From: Welwitschia mirabilis
Taxonomy: Eukaryota; Gnetophyta; Gnetopsida; Welwitschiales
DNA: 35,252 nt
Direction of reading: 5' to 3'
Assembly: GCA_051453625.1 (NCBI GenBank)
Contig: JBOZIK010000001.1
Location: forward strand, 154,880,854-154,916,105
Shown here: in pieces, positions 9,388 through 21,252 of the stretch
How the letters are laid out: every line of letters starts with the position of its first letter
Position numbering within the stretch: position 1 is the stretch's first letter
Translations under genes and position numbers: made by a program
The notes under the pieces: model-generated
The model's input: only the letters and a program-made list of their open reading frames with translations
Told to the model about the DNA's origin: nothing
Database searches by the model: none

Positions 9388-11950
9388 TATAGTTGATAAC
9401 TAAAGTATTTAATTGCATGATTGCTGAGGTTGTATCTGTGGATTCTAAGAGTGGTTAGTTAAAGCCCTAACACCTTATTATGTTAAAAACTAATGTATGT
9501 ACCTACATGATTACCAAGATGGCCTCTGCAGAACTTAGAGATGGTCTAGTCATAACCCTGATACCTCTTTATGTTAAAACCTAATGTATGTACCTACATA
9601 ATCATTGATGTGACATCTATGGATTCTAGGAGTGGTTTAGTCAACATCCTAATACTACCTTATGTTAAAAACTAAATTATGTACCTACACAATCATTAAT
9701 ATGACATCTGTGAATCTTAGAGGTGCTTTAGTTAGACCACTATTGCCTTCTTATGTTGAAAACTGAAGCACATACCTGCATGATTTCCAAGGTGGCATTT
9801 GTGAATTTTAGGATTAGTCTAGTTAGAACCTTGATGTTTCCTCATATTAAAAACTAAAGTATGTACCTACATAATCATTGAGGCAACATCTATAAGTCTT
9901 AGGGTGGTCCAGTCAGAAATTTGGTGCTTCCTTATGTTGAAAACTAAAGTATGTACCTACACAATTATCAAGGTAACATTTGTAAGTCTTAGGAGTGGAT
10001 CAATTAGAACCCTAATATTTCCTTATGTTGAAAAATAAAGTATGTACTTGCATGATCACTGAGGTGGTATTTGTGAGTTGTAGAAGTGATCTAATGAGAA
10101 TCTTTGTGCTTTCTTATATTGAAAACTGATGTATGTACCTACACAATTATCGAGATAGAATCTATTGATCCTATGGATGGTCTAGTTAGAATTCTAGCAT
10201 TCTTATGTTGAAAACTGGAGTATGTACATATATGATCATTAAGGTGAATCCAGGTGTCTATATTGAAAACTAATGTATGTACGTACATGATCACTAAGGT
10301 TATATTTATGGATCCTAAGGGTGATCCAATTAGAAGCTTAGCATTTCCTTATGTTAAAAACTAATGTATGTGTCTGCACGATCACTAAAATGATATTTTT
10401 GGATCATAGGGGTGGTTTAGTTAGAACCCTGCCACCCCCTTATGTTAAAAACTGGAGTATGTACCTACATGATCTTGGCGGTGGCACTTTGGATGTTGGC
10501 AGCAATTCAATCATAATCCTCGTACTCCCTTATGTTGAAAACTAATGTATGTACTTGCATGATTAATAAGGTGATATTTGTAGATCCTAGGGATTTTCTA
10601 ATTAGAATCTTAGTGCTCCATTATTTTGAAAACTAAGGTATGTACCTACACAATCATTGAGGTGGCATCTATGGGTTCTAGGGGCAATCCATTTAGAGCC
10701 TTAATACCTTATTCTCTTGAAAACTGATGTATGTACCTACATGATAACTGAGATGGCATTCTTAAGTTATAGAAGTGGTCTAGTCAAAACCCTAATACAC
10801 CCTTATGTTGAAAGCTGATGTATTTACCTACACATTCATCAAGGTGGCTTCTATGAGTCTTAGGGGTGATTCAGTTAGAGCCCTGGTTCTTTCTTATGTT
10901 AAAAACTAAAGTAAGTACTTGCATAATCACCAATGTAGTATCTGTGGATCTAGGATTGGTCCACTCAGTACCCTGGTATCCCTTATATTAAAAACTAAAT
11001 TATTTACTAGCATAATTGCAAAAGCGACATTTGAGAATACTATGGCTAAACTAGTCATAATCTTGATGCTTCTTCATGTTAAAAACTAAAGTATTTACCT
11101 ACAAGATAATTAAGGGAGCATATGTGGATTTTATAAGTGATCCAGTCATAATGTTGGCACTTCCTTATGTTGAAAACAAGTGTATGTACCTACATAATTT
11201 TTAATGTAGCATCTGTGTGTCCTAAGGGTGGTTCAATCAAAACCCTGACCTCTCCTTATGTTGAAAACTAATAAATGTACCTACATAATTACCAAGATGG
11301 TATCTATGGATTCTAGGAGTAGCCTAATCAAAACCTTAACATTCCCTTATGCTAAAAAATGAAGTATTTATCTAGGCAATGGTCAAGATGGCATCTATGA
11401 GTCCTAAGGATGGTATAGTTAGAATCTTAGAGCTACCTTATGTTGAAAAATTCTATATTTACCTACATGATCACTGAGATGTCATCTGTGAATCTTAAGA
11501 CTATCCTAATCAAAACCTTGATGTCTTCTTATGTTGAAAACTAAAGTATTTACCTTCATGTTTACTAAGGTGTTATCTACGAGTCCTAGGGGTGGTCTAA
11601 TTAGAACTTGGTGTCCCTTATATTAAAAACTAATGTATGTACTTACACAATCATGAATGTGATATCTATGGATCCTAAAGTTGGTATGGTTAAAACCTTA
11701 TCAATCCCTTATATTGAAAAGTAATGTACGTACTTACACAATCACTAAGATGGCATATGAGGGTTCTAGGCGTGGTCCAATAAGAACTCTAACATATTTT
11801 TAAGTTGAAAACTAATATATGTACTTAAACAATCACCAAGATGACATTTGTGGGTTCTATAGATGGTCTAGTCACAACATTAGTGCTCACTTCTGTTGAA
11901 AACTAATGTATTTACTTAGATGATAACTAAGGTGACAACTATAAACCCTA
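9388..11950. repeat. Tandem array, about 29 units of about 91 bp
   Basis: Units begin near 9388, 9478, 9569, 9660, 9751 and so on, with spacing of 89-92 bases. Nearly every unit opens with TTATGTTGAAAACTAATGTA or a close variant and continues with a TGTACCTACATGATCA-like core. The second half reads roughly as GGTGGCATCTGTGGATCCTA and then a GGTCTAGTTAGAACC-like stretch. One short unit (about 10203-10258) lacks some 35 bases. Units are diverged from one another (about 15-25% by eye) with no obvious higher-order pattern. Unit length is not a multiple of three, so this is not a coding repeat. The array stops in mid-unit exactly where the chromovirus LTR begins at 11951. Confidence 0.93.
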
Positions 11951-14119
11951 TGTAACACCCTGACTTTTTTTTAAACATTATTAACTAATATGAATAATGG
12001 AATATAAGATCAATTCCTATTTAGGCCTTATTTAAAAAATTATAATATTTAAAATAACTAAATAACATAATTGCTACTTAACTATAGACCCTTTTAGTTT
12101 TCATACAATACTGATGTTAAAATTATGTCCTATATTTATTTCTAACTTTTATTTTCTCCATACAAAGATGATTATATAAAGTTGATGGGATGTTAACTTG
12201 TTTTATCACATAGAATGAATAAGTTTTAAGATAGTGCCTAACCAATATAATAGAGGTTCAAACTTCCATTAATAAGATTCCAACTTGATATTTGGCCATC
12301 ATTTAGACCTGCATTGATTTGGTTTTAGGTTCTATACTATACAAATATGGTTGGACTCAACTCTATAGGCTTAGAATTCACCTCAATATAACTCCAATAT
12401 AGGTTATAGGCAGTTCATGAGGTGGATGCATCCTTATTAATGACCCTCACTTCCTTAAAGCATCTCAATATTTTGAAACATAATCCTTTGATATGAAGGC
12501 TTGAGATGTTAAGTCAGAGTAAACTCATGCATGGGTAAGACAAAAGAATGGTGATCAAATCCACTTCTAGAAGGGTTTATAAATAAAAGTACCATGCAAC
12601 TCAACTAGGTAATGAAATCTAAGTGTGGGGATAAATAATTATTGATATTATCTTAGTTTAGTTAAATGAATATACTATACAAGCATACAATTGTGTCAAT
12701 ATTTAAGGGGTTATTTACCTAGTAAAAATAATTTTAAGCATCATTTGCCTTATTTTAAGAAAATAATTATAGAGAAGAAAAATAGAGTATATAAGCATCT
12801 TTTTGATTTTATATAAAAGTAAAATCATACAATTTTTAAAGCATAAGAAAACATCCCTTTATTTTTCTACATTATTGCCATTCTTTTCAAATAATGAACA
12901 TTAATACATCTAAGCTTTATTGTAGAAACATGCTTCATTAATGGGACTGAGCCAACTTCTAAATCTATTTTATAAATTCTAAGTATCTATGTCAAAATAA
13001 GATTAAGTGAGAAGCACTAATAAAGCTAAGTAATTGAGCTTCACCTCTCTAGAATTATTAAGTAGACAACCTTAATGCTTATGCTTGAAATGCAAGAATA
13101 AAGGCCTAAATATTAATAAATAGTATATAAAAATGACAAAAAAAATTTAAATTAATTATAAATCACATATAGTATTTAAAATAATTTTTTATTTGCATTA
13201 TATAATTTTCTATAGTTATTAAAATCATTCATAAATTTTCTTATGTTTTAAAAGGAATTGAAATTAAAAACTTTTAATTAACTATTAAAAATGTAAAAAT
13301 AAATTAGGCTTACTTTTCTTAAACTATACTCATTATATAATCCTTAAAAAATAATTTTATTAAATATAGATTAGTATAGGTACATTTTATAGGGTTAAAC
13401 TTTAACTCTAAAAATAACCTAAATTTTAGAGTTGCTATAATAATAACCTTTACTAAAATGGCTGTCACTTTTAATATACCTAGAATGTTTGAATTAGTAA
13501 ATACTTTTTGGAAATGTTATTGAATTCTCTATAAGTTGGACTATGTAATTTTTTTCCAAAAATTTCTCTAAGTGCTAGAAACTAAAACTTTTTGCTTGAT
13601 ATTTTCTACTTGTAATTTTTATGCTATTTCCATAAAATAAATTTTAAAAATTATTTTAGTCTTAAAAAAATTATTGTTTTAAAAATTCTAAATTTTTAAC
13701 ATGATTCTAAACTTATAAAAAACTTCTTATGTCTTTCTTAAGAAAAAATAAACTTTAACTAAACTAAGAACAAGATAACTCATGCTAATTTATAGAAATA
13801 AAAATCAATTAAACTAACCAATAATTCATAATAAAAATTAGTATTCAAAATATATAAAACACAAACATAAACAATATAAACTCAATTTATAATCATAAAC
13901 AATGTATAAAATACCATAAGCCTTAGAATTTTCTAAAAATGAGTGCCTAGCCTAAATAGATTCTTTATGATTAGACTCATTCATTCTAAAAAGACTCTAG
14001 TATCAATTTCTTGTAATATGCATCTCAATAGTAAGATAATGTAAAATAACATGGGTAACCAAAATTATAATGAACCCCATGGTCACTTGGCCCAAATATT
14101 CATTAGGCACATAGAAGCT

Positions 14120-14280
14120 AAGCATTTAAAAAGATTCCTCAAATCTCTCCCTTATCTTAATCTACATCAATGAGAGGGAAAATATCTATCAGTAGCCCTA
14201 TATCAACTAATAATGTAAAAAGACTCTTAAAATCTCTCCATTATCTTAGTATCTACTAATGAAATGGAAAATGCAAATAA
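14120..14280. repeat. LTR minisatellite A, about 2 units of about 88 bp
   Basis: Units start near 14120 and 14209 and share a core reading CTCAAATCTCTCCCTTATCTTA-like sequence and then a GGGAAAATATCTAT-like stretch. The second unit is partial. The other LTR has about three units at the matching place (33645-33890). Confidence 0.75.
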
Positions 14281-14404
14281 TTACATTAATACTATAATCA
14301 TATGCATAGGTTTAATGCAAGAAATTGAGCTAAAATTCTTATGAAAGAAGAACCTACTTGAAGGGAAAAAGATTAATGATCCTTAAATAAGATTAATAAA
14401 ATCT

Positions 14405-14480
14405 TAAGCCTAAAGATCCTAGTTCTAAGCTTTCAAGATTCAAGCTCCAAGCTCTAAGATCCAAGGTTCAACTCTAAATT
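14405..14480. repeat. Short degenerate AAGCTCTAAG-type repeats in the LTR
   Basis: Variants of AAGCTCTAAG and AGATTCAAGCTCC recur every 10-14 bases. The equivalent stretch in the right-hand LTR is about 34008-34105 and has the same style with different spacing. Confidence 0.5.
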
Positions 14481-14660
14481 TAGGAGGATGAAAGATTAAG
14501 AAGAAACTTTGGTAGCATAAACTTGCTTGAAGAATACTAGTTTAAGAAGAAAGAAGAGGGCTCTATTCATAAATAAATGGTATATCAAAGGTTCTTAAAA
14601 CAACTGGATAAATACCACCCATATCATTTCACCAAAAGGTAAAGAAATCTCTTTTAGTTA

Positions 14661-14930
14661 ATAAGATTGATTAATGACAAGTTGGTTGGACTTTGTGTAA
14701 AAGTGATATGAACATATGAATGACAATGGTAAGATTAATCAATAATAAGTCAGATAGACTTTAAGTAAAAGTGATATAGACATATAAATGAAAATGATAA
14801 GGTTGATCAAGAACAAGTTAGATAATCTTGTGTAAAGGAAACATTGACATATGAATTACTAGTAATAAGATTGATTAATGAGAAGTTATAAGAGCTTGTA
14901 TAAGAAGTGAAATTAATGTATGAAAGATAA
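14661..14930. repeat. LTR minisatellite B, about 4 units of about 68 bp
   Basis: Units start near 14661, 14730, 14798 and 14866, each opening with TAAGATTGATTAATGA or a variant and carrying ACATATGAATGA-like sequence. The right-hand LTR has only about two units at the matching place (34281-34410). Confidence 0.75.
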
Positions 14931-15929
14931 AAAGGAATCTTATTTATGACTCGTGTATCTAATTGAGATGAGTAATTTACTTGCTTTAATTAACAAGATT
15001 ATTTACATGCATCATTTCCTCATGTTCTATCTTAATCCTTTATAGCCTCATAATTAATTCAAAACATATTTAAAATGCATTAGAAAAATAAATGAATCAA
15101 TTTCAAAATTGCTATGTGATACAATGAAAAAAATAATATTTTATACATAAAGTAGTTCCAAAAATATCAATAATAATAAAAGTCACAGCAAAATAAATTC
15201 TACTCATTTATCCTTTTTGGTTTATGGATAAGAGTACATGTTCTTCTTCACATGTTTACACTCTTCATAATCCATTACATTAATAATACAAATTACAAGA
15301 AAGGAATGTCGTAATTGAATGTAAGAAAAATGTCATAATGGAATATAAGAAAATTTCATAGTTAAACATAGCCCTCTTTTATTTTTTTACTTTAACATAA
15401 TGCTTTTAATTTATACTTACTTATTATTTTTTTACTTTTACCAAGTAATTTTAATTTTTCTTTATTTTTAGATTTGAATGATTCATAGGGATAAATGATT
15501 AAAATAAAGTTGTTACATGTCATTTTTGTAGACATTTTATTATTATTTTACACCTTCATATGAGTTTTTTGGTTTAACTTTTTAACCATGTGAATGACTT
15601 GTCATTATTATTTAAAATAATAATTAACCAAAACTAAGATTAATTAAATGACCTTATGAGCATCTATAAATCAAAACATATGTTTGGCAATATAATACAT
15701 TATTAATTATAAGGCCACACGTTAATTTCATTAAAGAAAAAAAGGGAATCTTATTAAAATTTGATATTAAAATGTATTACATAATCTAGAGACTCTTATA
15801 ATCATGTCATTATATTTACTAATTAAAGATTATAAAATATGGGATATAACATAGTTCCCCACTTAAAAAGGATTCACTCCTAGAACTTAAAGTACACAAT
15901 GATATGAGAGTCTAAGATTACATATCATG

Positions 15930-16085
15930 GGATTTAAAAATTTTTATTGATTCTTCTAGCTCCCCAATAGCTTCATCAAGATTATGATTACTCCATTTTA
16001 TCTTTACTTAATGGATCTCCTTATTTTTCAAAGTGATAGTTTATTGGTCTAATACTACTTCTTGCTCTTCTATAGTTGAACAATC
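15930..16085 (-). pseudogene. Chromodomain remnant at the chromovirus pol C-terminus
   Basis: In chromoviruses this domain helps direct insertion to chromatin with particular marks. On the minus strand I read EEQEVVLDQ, then LKNKEIH, VKIKWSNHNLDEAIGELEES and IKIFKSHDM, interrupted by stops. This follows the chromodomain pattern: a Lys-Ile-Lys-Trp strand and then the Glu-Ala block, where the usual Thr-Trp is now Ile-Gly. The domain lies between integrase and the LTR at 15851, as expected. It is what makes the chromovirus call firm. Confidence 0.65.
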
Positions 16086-16399
16086 ATGTTTCACCTAAAT
16101 ATAAGACTAATTTAATACATGGGAAATATCTACAATATACTTTTTTAGCATAGTTACATGAAAAACATTATACATGTGCAACAATTAAGGAGTTAGAACA
16201 AGTTTGTATGTAATACATCCAAGACATTCCAATATCTAAAAGGGTCTAATAAATCATGAGTCTCATTTTGATCTCTTTACTCCTTACATAACTGATTTAA
16301 TTCATAATACCTTGAGGAATATGTGATTACTAGATAAAATTCAAGGTATTTTTTTGATGATCTGCATACATCTTTTACCCATCTGCTACTTTCTTTGAT

Positions 16400-17110
16400 C
16401 TTTACTTAATGGTTTTGATATTATTTTTCATTTATTATAATATTTTTGATCCTATTATCAATATTTACTTAGGTTTTATTCATGTAGAAGGTGTTCTATA
16501 CTTTCTATCATATAGAGATTCAAATTGAGCCATTTGAATAAAACTCTAATACTATCATTATATGCAAATTCCACTAATGGTAGCTATTCTTCCCAAGTCT
16601 TAGGCTCATAAAAAGGATACATGCTTTAAGAATATCTTCTAGGATTTGATTGAATATTTCTATTTGATCATCTATTTGAGGATGAAATGTTATGCTCATA
16701 TTTAGTTTAGTTCCTAAACCTAATTTTAGTTATTGACAAAATTTAGAGGTAAATTTTGACTCTTTTTCAAAAATAACTACTAAAGCCACATCATGCAAAT
16801 GAATAATATACTAGATGTATACTTTAGCTATATCTTTATTACTATAAGTAGACTTTACTAAAATGAAGTGTATTAACTTAGTCATCCTATCAATTATAAA
16901 CATGATGGAGTCATCACTTGCAGTTTTTGGAAGCCATAACATAAAATCCATATAAATCACATCCCATTCATATTCTAGAACATTATGAGAATAGAGTAGT
17001 CTTGCTGGATTCCTATGTTCTAGCTTAACTTGCTGATAATTTAGATACTTTAATACAAATTATGCTATATCCTTTTTCATCCCTAGCCACTAAAATTTTT
17101 ATTTCATATT
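16400..17110 (-). pseudogene. Chromovirus integrase, broken
   Basis: The minus strand reads KKDIA near 17085, then the zinc-finger end where both Cys of the CxxC pair have become Tyr (17036-17047, TGT to TAT type). The core follows: YMDFM with the first catalytic Asp, FIIDRMTK, then a region where the second Asp position reads FEKESKF (Glu instead of Asp). Further on are NMSITFHPQ and DDQIEIFNQ with the Glu. Stops and several frame changes interrupt the frame. It ends in EFAYND-type sequence split over two frames. The order and motif spacing leave little doubt that it is a Ty3 integrase; it cannot be active. Confidence 0.75.
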
Positions 17111-17479
17111 TTGATATATTTTTATTCCTCTAGAATGACTTGACATTAGAAGATTATAAAACTCAAATATCAGCTTTTAGTTAATTTCATCTACATTAGA
17201 AACCATGATTCTTCCCTTGAATTTAAGAATACTATTTAAATCAATACTAAAGTCTCTTAGATCTATTGATTTTTCTAACTAATTCTTTAATTTTGGATAT
17301 TTTTCTTCTTTGGTTTGATCCTCTATGATAATAGTAGGTTTATGACTTTGAATTTTCATAATTACTTGAAGATAGCCACGTCTATTAAGAGCATCTAAAA
17401 CTGTATTCCCTTTGCCCTCATGGTTTAAAATTTAAACATCAAAATCACATAGAAATTTCATTCATCTTCTTTGCCTAAG

Positions 17480-18007
17480 ATTAAAGTTTGGTTGAGTGAA
17501 AATGTATTTTAAACTCTTATTATTAGTATAAACTTAAAATTTAATATCATAGAGATAATACTTCTATAACTTTAAAGTAAATATTAATATAGCTAATTCA
17601 ATATCATGAATAGGATAGTTTCTCTTATGTATATTAAATTCCCTTGATCCATAGGCTATTACTCTTTTAACGTATTCAAGAACAACTCTAAGACCTTCTC
17701 CTAATGCATCAGTATAAACTAAAAAGTTCTTAGAATCATCTGGCATTACTAAAACTAGAGAACTACTTAGACATTTTTTAAGATGATCAAAGAATTTTTG
17801 ACATCTTTCTATTCATTAAAATTCTTTATTTTTCCTTAAAATACTTATTAGGAGAGGAGATATCTCAAAGAAGTTGAAGATGAATCGATAATAGTACCTA
17901 ATAAAATCAAGAAATCTTCTAATTTTAGTAATAGTTATAAGTATTGACCACTTCATAATTTTCTTAACTTTATGTAGATCAATTGAAATAACCTCCCCAA
18001 ATACCAC
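17480..18007 (-). pseudogene. Chromovirus RNase H and RT connection, broken
   Basis: The open piece 17816-18007 carries MKWSILITITKIRRFLDFIR and YYYRFIFNF, the connection block after RT. The open piece 17564-17746 carries FLVYTDALGEGL with a catalytic Asp and HDIELAILIF with the catalytic Glu, the hallmark of Ty3 RNase H. The two pieces are separated by about 70 bases containing stops. They follow RT and precede integrase. These are the best preserved open frames in this element. Confidence 0.8.
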
Positions 18008-18660
18008 ATGATCAAAGAACTAAATAGATTCCTATTAAAAAGAAAATTTTTCATGTTATCATATAGTTAATAATGTTTTAAAGTATGTAAGACTATTTTC
18101 AAGTGTTTCTTATGTTCCTTACAAGACTTGGAATAGATGAGATGTCATTAATAAATACAATTATAAAGAAATCAAGATATGGTTTGAAGGTGTAATTCAT
18201 GAGTCTCATGAATAATGTAGGGACATTAGTTAAACTAAAAGGTATAATAGTGAACTCATAATAATCATAATGAGTTTTAAAACCTGTTTTGTAATTATCT
18301 TCTTCCTTAATTTAAACTTGATAATATCTAGATTTTAAATCAACTTTAGAAAATACCTTATCTTTCTTTAGTTGATCAAATAGATCATCTATTCTTGGTA
18401 ATGAATACTTGTTGTTAATTATAACTTTATTTAACTCTCTATAATCAATGCACAATGTAAGGGTTCCATCCTTTTTCTTTACAAACAACATTGGTGCATC
18501 CTATAATGATATACTAGAATGAATAAAAATTTTTTGTATGAGTTCTTCAAACTAAATTTTTAATTCTTTCATTTCTTTGAAAGAAATTTTATATGGTGCC
18601 TTGTAAATAGGTTGAGTTTCTAGAATTAGATTAATAGCAAACTCAACTTCTTGAATAGGT
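18008..18660 (-). pseudogene. Chromovirus reverse transcriptase, broken
   Basis: The minus strand reads IYKAPYKISFKEMKELK (about 18560-18610), [20 protein letters not shown] (about 18430-18490), [19 protein letters not shown] and [12 protein letters not shown] with the first catalytic Asp, then NYKTGFKTHYDYYEF. It ends with the catalytic box at 18144-18155, which reads FIND instead of FIDD, a GAT-to-AAT type change. Scattered stops are present (for example the codon before DAPML and one after YYQV). The sequence is close enough to chromovirus RT to be sure of the family. Loss of the box Asp alone would inactivate it. Confidence 0.82.
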
Positions 18661-18859
18661 GACATTCCTAGTAACTCTATTGTAAATACATCAAGATAAT
18701 TTTCAATTATTGGTATGTTCTAATTTAAATTATTATTATATTCTCCATTGAAGTTTTTCTTTACTTTATGTTAGTTGATTTTAGACAAAGAATATAAACT
18801 AATGATCCCTTCTTAGTTTCCCTTTTTATATGCTTTACTTTAATCAAGTTGTTCATAGA

Positions 18860-19200
18860 TAATTTAGATTAACCTTGAAAGGTTATTCTTTGTCCATGAT
18901 TTTTCATCTCTATTTGATGCTTCTCACAATTTATAATTGTCTTATTCTACATCAACCAATTCATGATAAAAACAACACCATATCTTCATTAATTAATAAT
19001 AATCAATTGAATTTGAAAATCTTCTTCACTTATACATAAAGTAGAATTTTGGACCTATTGATTAATATTAATTATGAACCTATTTGCAAGCTCTATTATT
19101 CCTCAATTAGAGTATAATATTATTTTTATATTAGAATAACTCTAGGGGATATAAATTAATGAGTTACTCCCTAATTAAATAAAATAATTATTTTTGTATT
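18860..19200 (-). pseudogene. Chromovirus aspartic protease, broken
   Basis: At 19138-19186 the minus strand reads FN, stop, GVTH, stop, FISPRV. This is the active-site block in which the catalytic Asp is Asn and two Ser codons are stops. At about 18880-18990 it continues with VVFIMNWLM, stop, NKTIINCEKHQIEM and ITFQG, the usual stretch between protease and RT. The place between gag and RT is correct. Confidence 0.65.
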
Positions 19201-19299
19201 ATTAAGTAAAGTTTTATCTTTTATGATTGAGCTCTAAAATTATACCCCTTCATTATCTATTACTACTCAAAGTTATCCAATTAGTTGCTAAATGGTGTA

Positions 19300-20423
19300 C
19301 GATCCTTGAGGATTTTCTGATTGCTATTTAGGCTAGCTCCTAGTAAGTAGTAACATTCTTTAACCTTGTGGTTTTCTTTACAATTGAAGTATTAAAATCC
19401 ATATTAGACTAATCTTAATAATTAATTTGGCTAGAATTCTACTTAATACTAAATCTTGTGGTTTATTGTTTACATGACTTTAACTAGTAACATTCTAATG
19501 CTTCTTAAATGATCCATGCTTACCTTGGTTGAAATTCTTGTTTCTTCTATTATTACTAAAAACATTACTCTTATTAAAATTCAAATTTTTATTGCGATGA
19601 GACACATGGAATTGATTTCCCTTAAAGCTAGAATCCTTAGGAGCAATTCATTTCTTGTTTTTTTTTGTTGTCTTTGTCAATTTTGTTCTACTAATTTTTC
19701 TTTCTCTATAGCCTCAAGTAAAGTTCTAGGTTGAAACATATATACTTTAGTAGTAACAAAAGAAATAAGACTATTAATAAATAGATTTACTTTAGCTCAT
19801 TCATCAAGATGCATATGTGATACATATCTTAATAATTTCACAAATTTACATTCATGAGAAGCTATGGTCACATTATGAGCTTCTCTAACATTATGAAATT
19901 TAGTAATCTTTTAGCAAATGTAGAACTTAGTAATATACTTTTCCTTAAATATGTGTTTAAACTCTCCCCATAAAAGTTTAACCTCATCTAACTTTGTTAT
20001 CTTTGCTTTTCACCATAAGTTAGGTTCTCCTTGTAACATGTAGATGGCTAAAGAAGATTTTTTATATTCATCACATTCAAAGGGCCTATAAAATTTTCAA
20101 CATTACTTATCCATGCTTTTGTTTTGATGTATCTAAACCTCCTATAACTTTCATGGATTTAACCTAATAAATGTTTGAATTAACTTCCTCATACTAGCAT
20201 TCTTATTAGATTGATTAATATCATTGTTTATTTGTAGGTTGTGACTTTAATTTACTATTTGTGATACAAATTGCATGAATGCATTTATTAATGCTTCTAG
20301 AATAAGAGTGATGAGAGGTTACTTTCTATCATTATGTTGCTAATTAGTCCTTGAGTTATTTTGATGTTGATTAGTTGGTACAATTACATTGGCCTCAAGA
20401 CTTCATTAGCGATGATGAGCCAT
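19300..20423 (-). pseudogene. Chromovirus gag, broken
   Basis: The likely start is the Met at 20421-20423 (MAHHR). Inside, the minus strand reads FYRPFECDEYKKSSLAIYML with QGEPNLW, then LLWGEFKHIFKEKYI, and later FVKLLRYVSHMHLDE, VYMFQPRTLLEAIEKEK. These blocks are in the order of chromovirus Gag. A zinc knuckle remnant lies near 19354-19394 (FNCKENHKVKEC). Its first Cys has become Tyr and one residue is missing before the His. Stops interrupt throughout, several at former Trp codons. The frame continues toward protease as in single-polyprotein chromoviruses. Confidence 0.7.
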
Positions 20424-20713
20424 TTGGAAGGAGTGGAAATTATTATTAGATTTGGTTGGTAAAAAGACAAATATTATATTAAAAGTTGAAGTTCATATGT
20501 TATTAATAAATATTTTGTTATAACCATTAGGTAATTAATTTAAATTAAAATATTAAGTTAATTTCTCTTCCTTATAAAGCAATTTATTTTGTTGGACTTA
20601 TAAGTTACTAACATAGGTTATAATTAGGAAATATGAGTGGAATTATATAATTGATTATGTAGTTAATATAAAATACCTAAGATTCAATTTTTTTTAATGA
20701 GTATATATACTTA

Positions 20714-20748
<35 letters not shown>

Positions 20749-20869
20749 GAAAATTATCAAGCTCTATAAGCTATCATATGAGGTTATGGGTTTCATGAGC
20801 AAAGATTATTATTCCTATTCATAAGATAATAAAGTTCTTAAAGACATGATTATCTATTAATTATCTACA
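20424..20869 (-). other. Chromovirus leader, part upstream of gag
   Basis: This is untranslated AT-rich sequence between the gag start and the leader repeats. It contains the TA microsatellite. No gene or other motif is seen. Confidence 0.5.
20716..20746. repeat. TA dinucleotide microsatellite
   Basis: An uninterrupted run of about 14-15 TA units lies in the leader, following TTATGA. A run this pure in otherwise heavily mutated DNA suggests recent slippage. Confidence 0.9.
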
Positions 20870-21252
20870 TAAATTGCTTAGGAATTAGAGTTAGCATTAA
20901 TATAATTAAATTAATAATTATTTAGAGATTAAGATTATCATGGGTACAATCAAGTTTATGAGTATTTAATCATTAAATATAATTATTTACTAACTAGGAT
21001 TATCATGAGCATAAATATTACATGGCTATTAAGGTTAGCATGAATGTAATTTAGTAATCATTTATGGGTTATGACCATTGTGGATATAATGAAATTCATG
21101 ATTATTTAAGGATTAAGGTTACTAAAAATATGATTAATTTCATTTTTTCTTAGGAAATAAGGATTATCTTAGATATAACTAAGTTTAAGATAATTCATAA
21201 AATAGGATAATAATGCATATAATTAACTTAATTATTATTTGGTAATTAAGAT
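20870..21252. repeat. Degenerate tandem repeats of about 45 bp, part 1 (leader of the chromovirus)
   Basis: Motifs of the form ATTAAGGTTATCATGGGTATA, then AATTAATTTCATGATTATTTA-like sequence, recur every 40-48 bases (about eight units). The copia element is inserted at the right end, and the same repeat resumes after it at 30993. Confidence 0.6.

Larger units (their letters stand above)
11951..15851 (-). repeat. Chromovirus 3' LTR (about 3.9 kb)
   Basis: On the plus strand it starts TGTAACACCCTGA and ends GGGATATAACA; on the minus strand it is a TG...CA LTR. It aligns along its whole length with 31205-35252, including two internal minisatellites that differ in repeat number. It holds no gene. 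It joins the 91-bp array at 11950/11951 and the pol end at 15852. The copies differ by many substitutions, so the insertion is old. Confidence 0.88.

Noticed and set aside
10351-10545. Plus-strand open frame of 64 codons
   Set aside because: It runs across three units of the 91-bp array. The unit length is not a multiple of three and neighbouring units are closed in this frame.
9388-11950. CRISPR-like array
   Set aside because: Repeats and intervening parts are similar from unit to unit, so there are no unique spacers, and the setting is a plant genome.
19516-19734. Plus-strand open frame of 72 codons
   Set aside because: It lies antisense to the chromovirus gag, which is recognisable on the minus strand.
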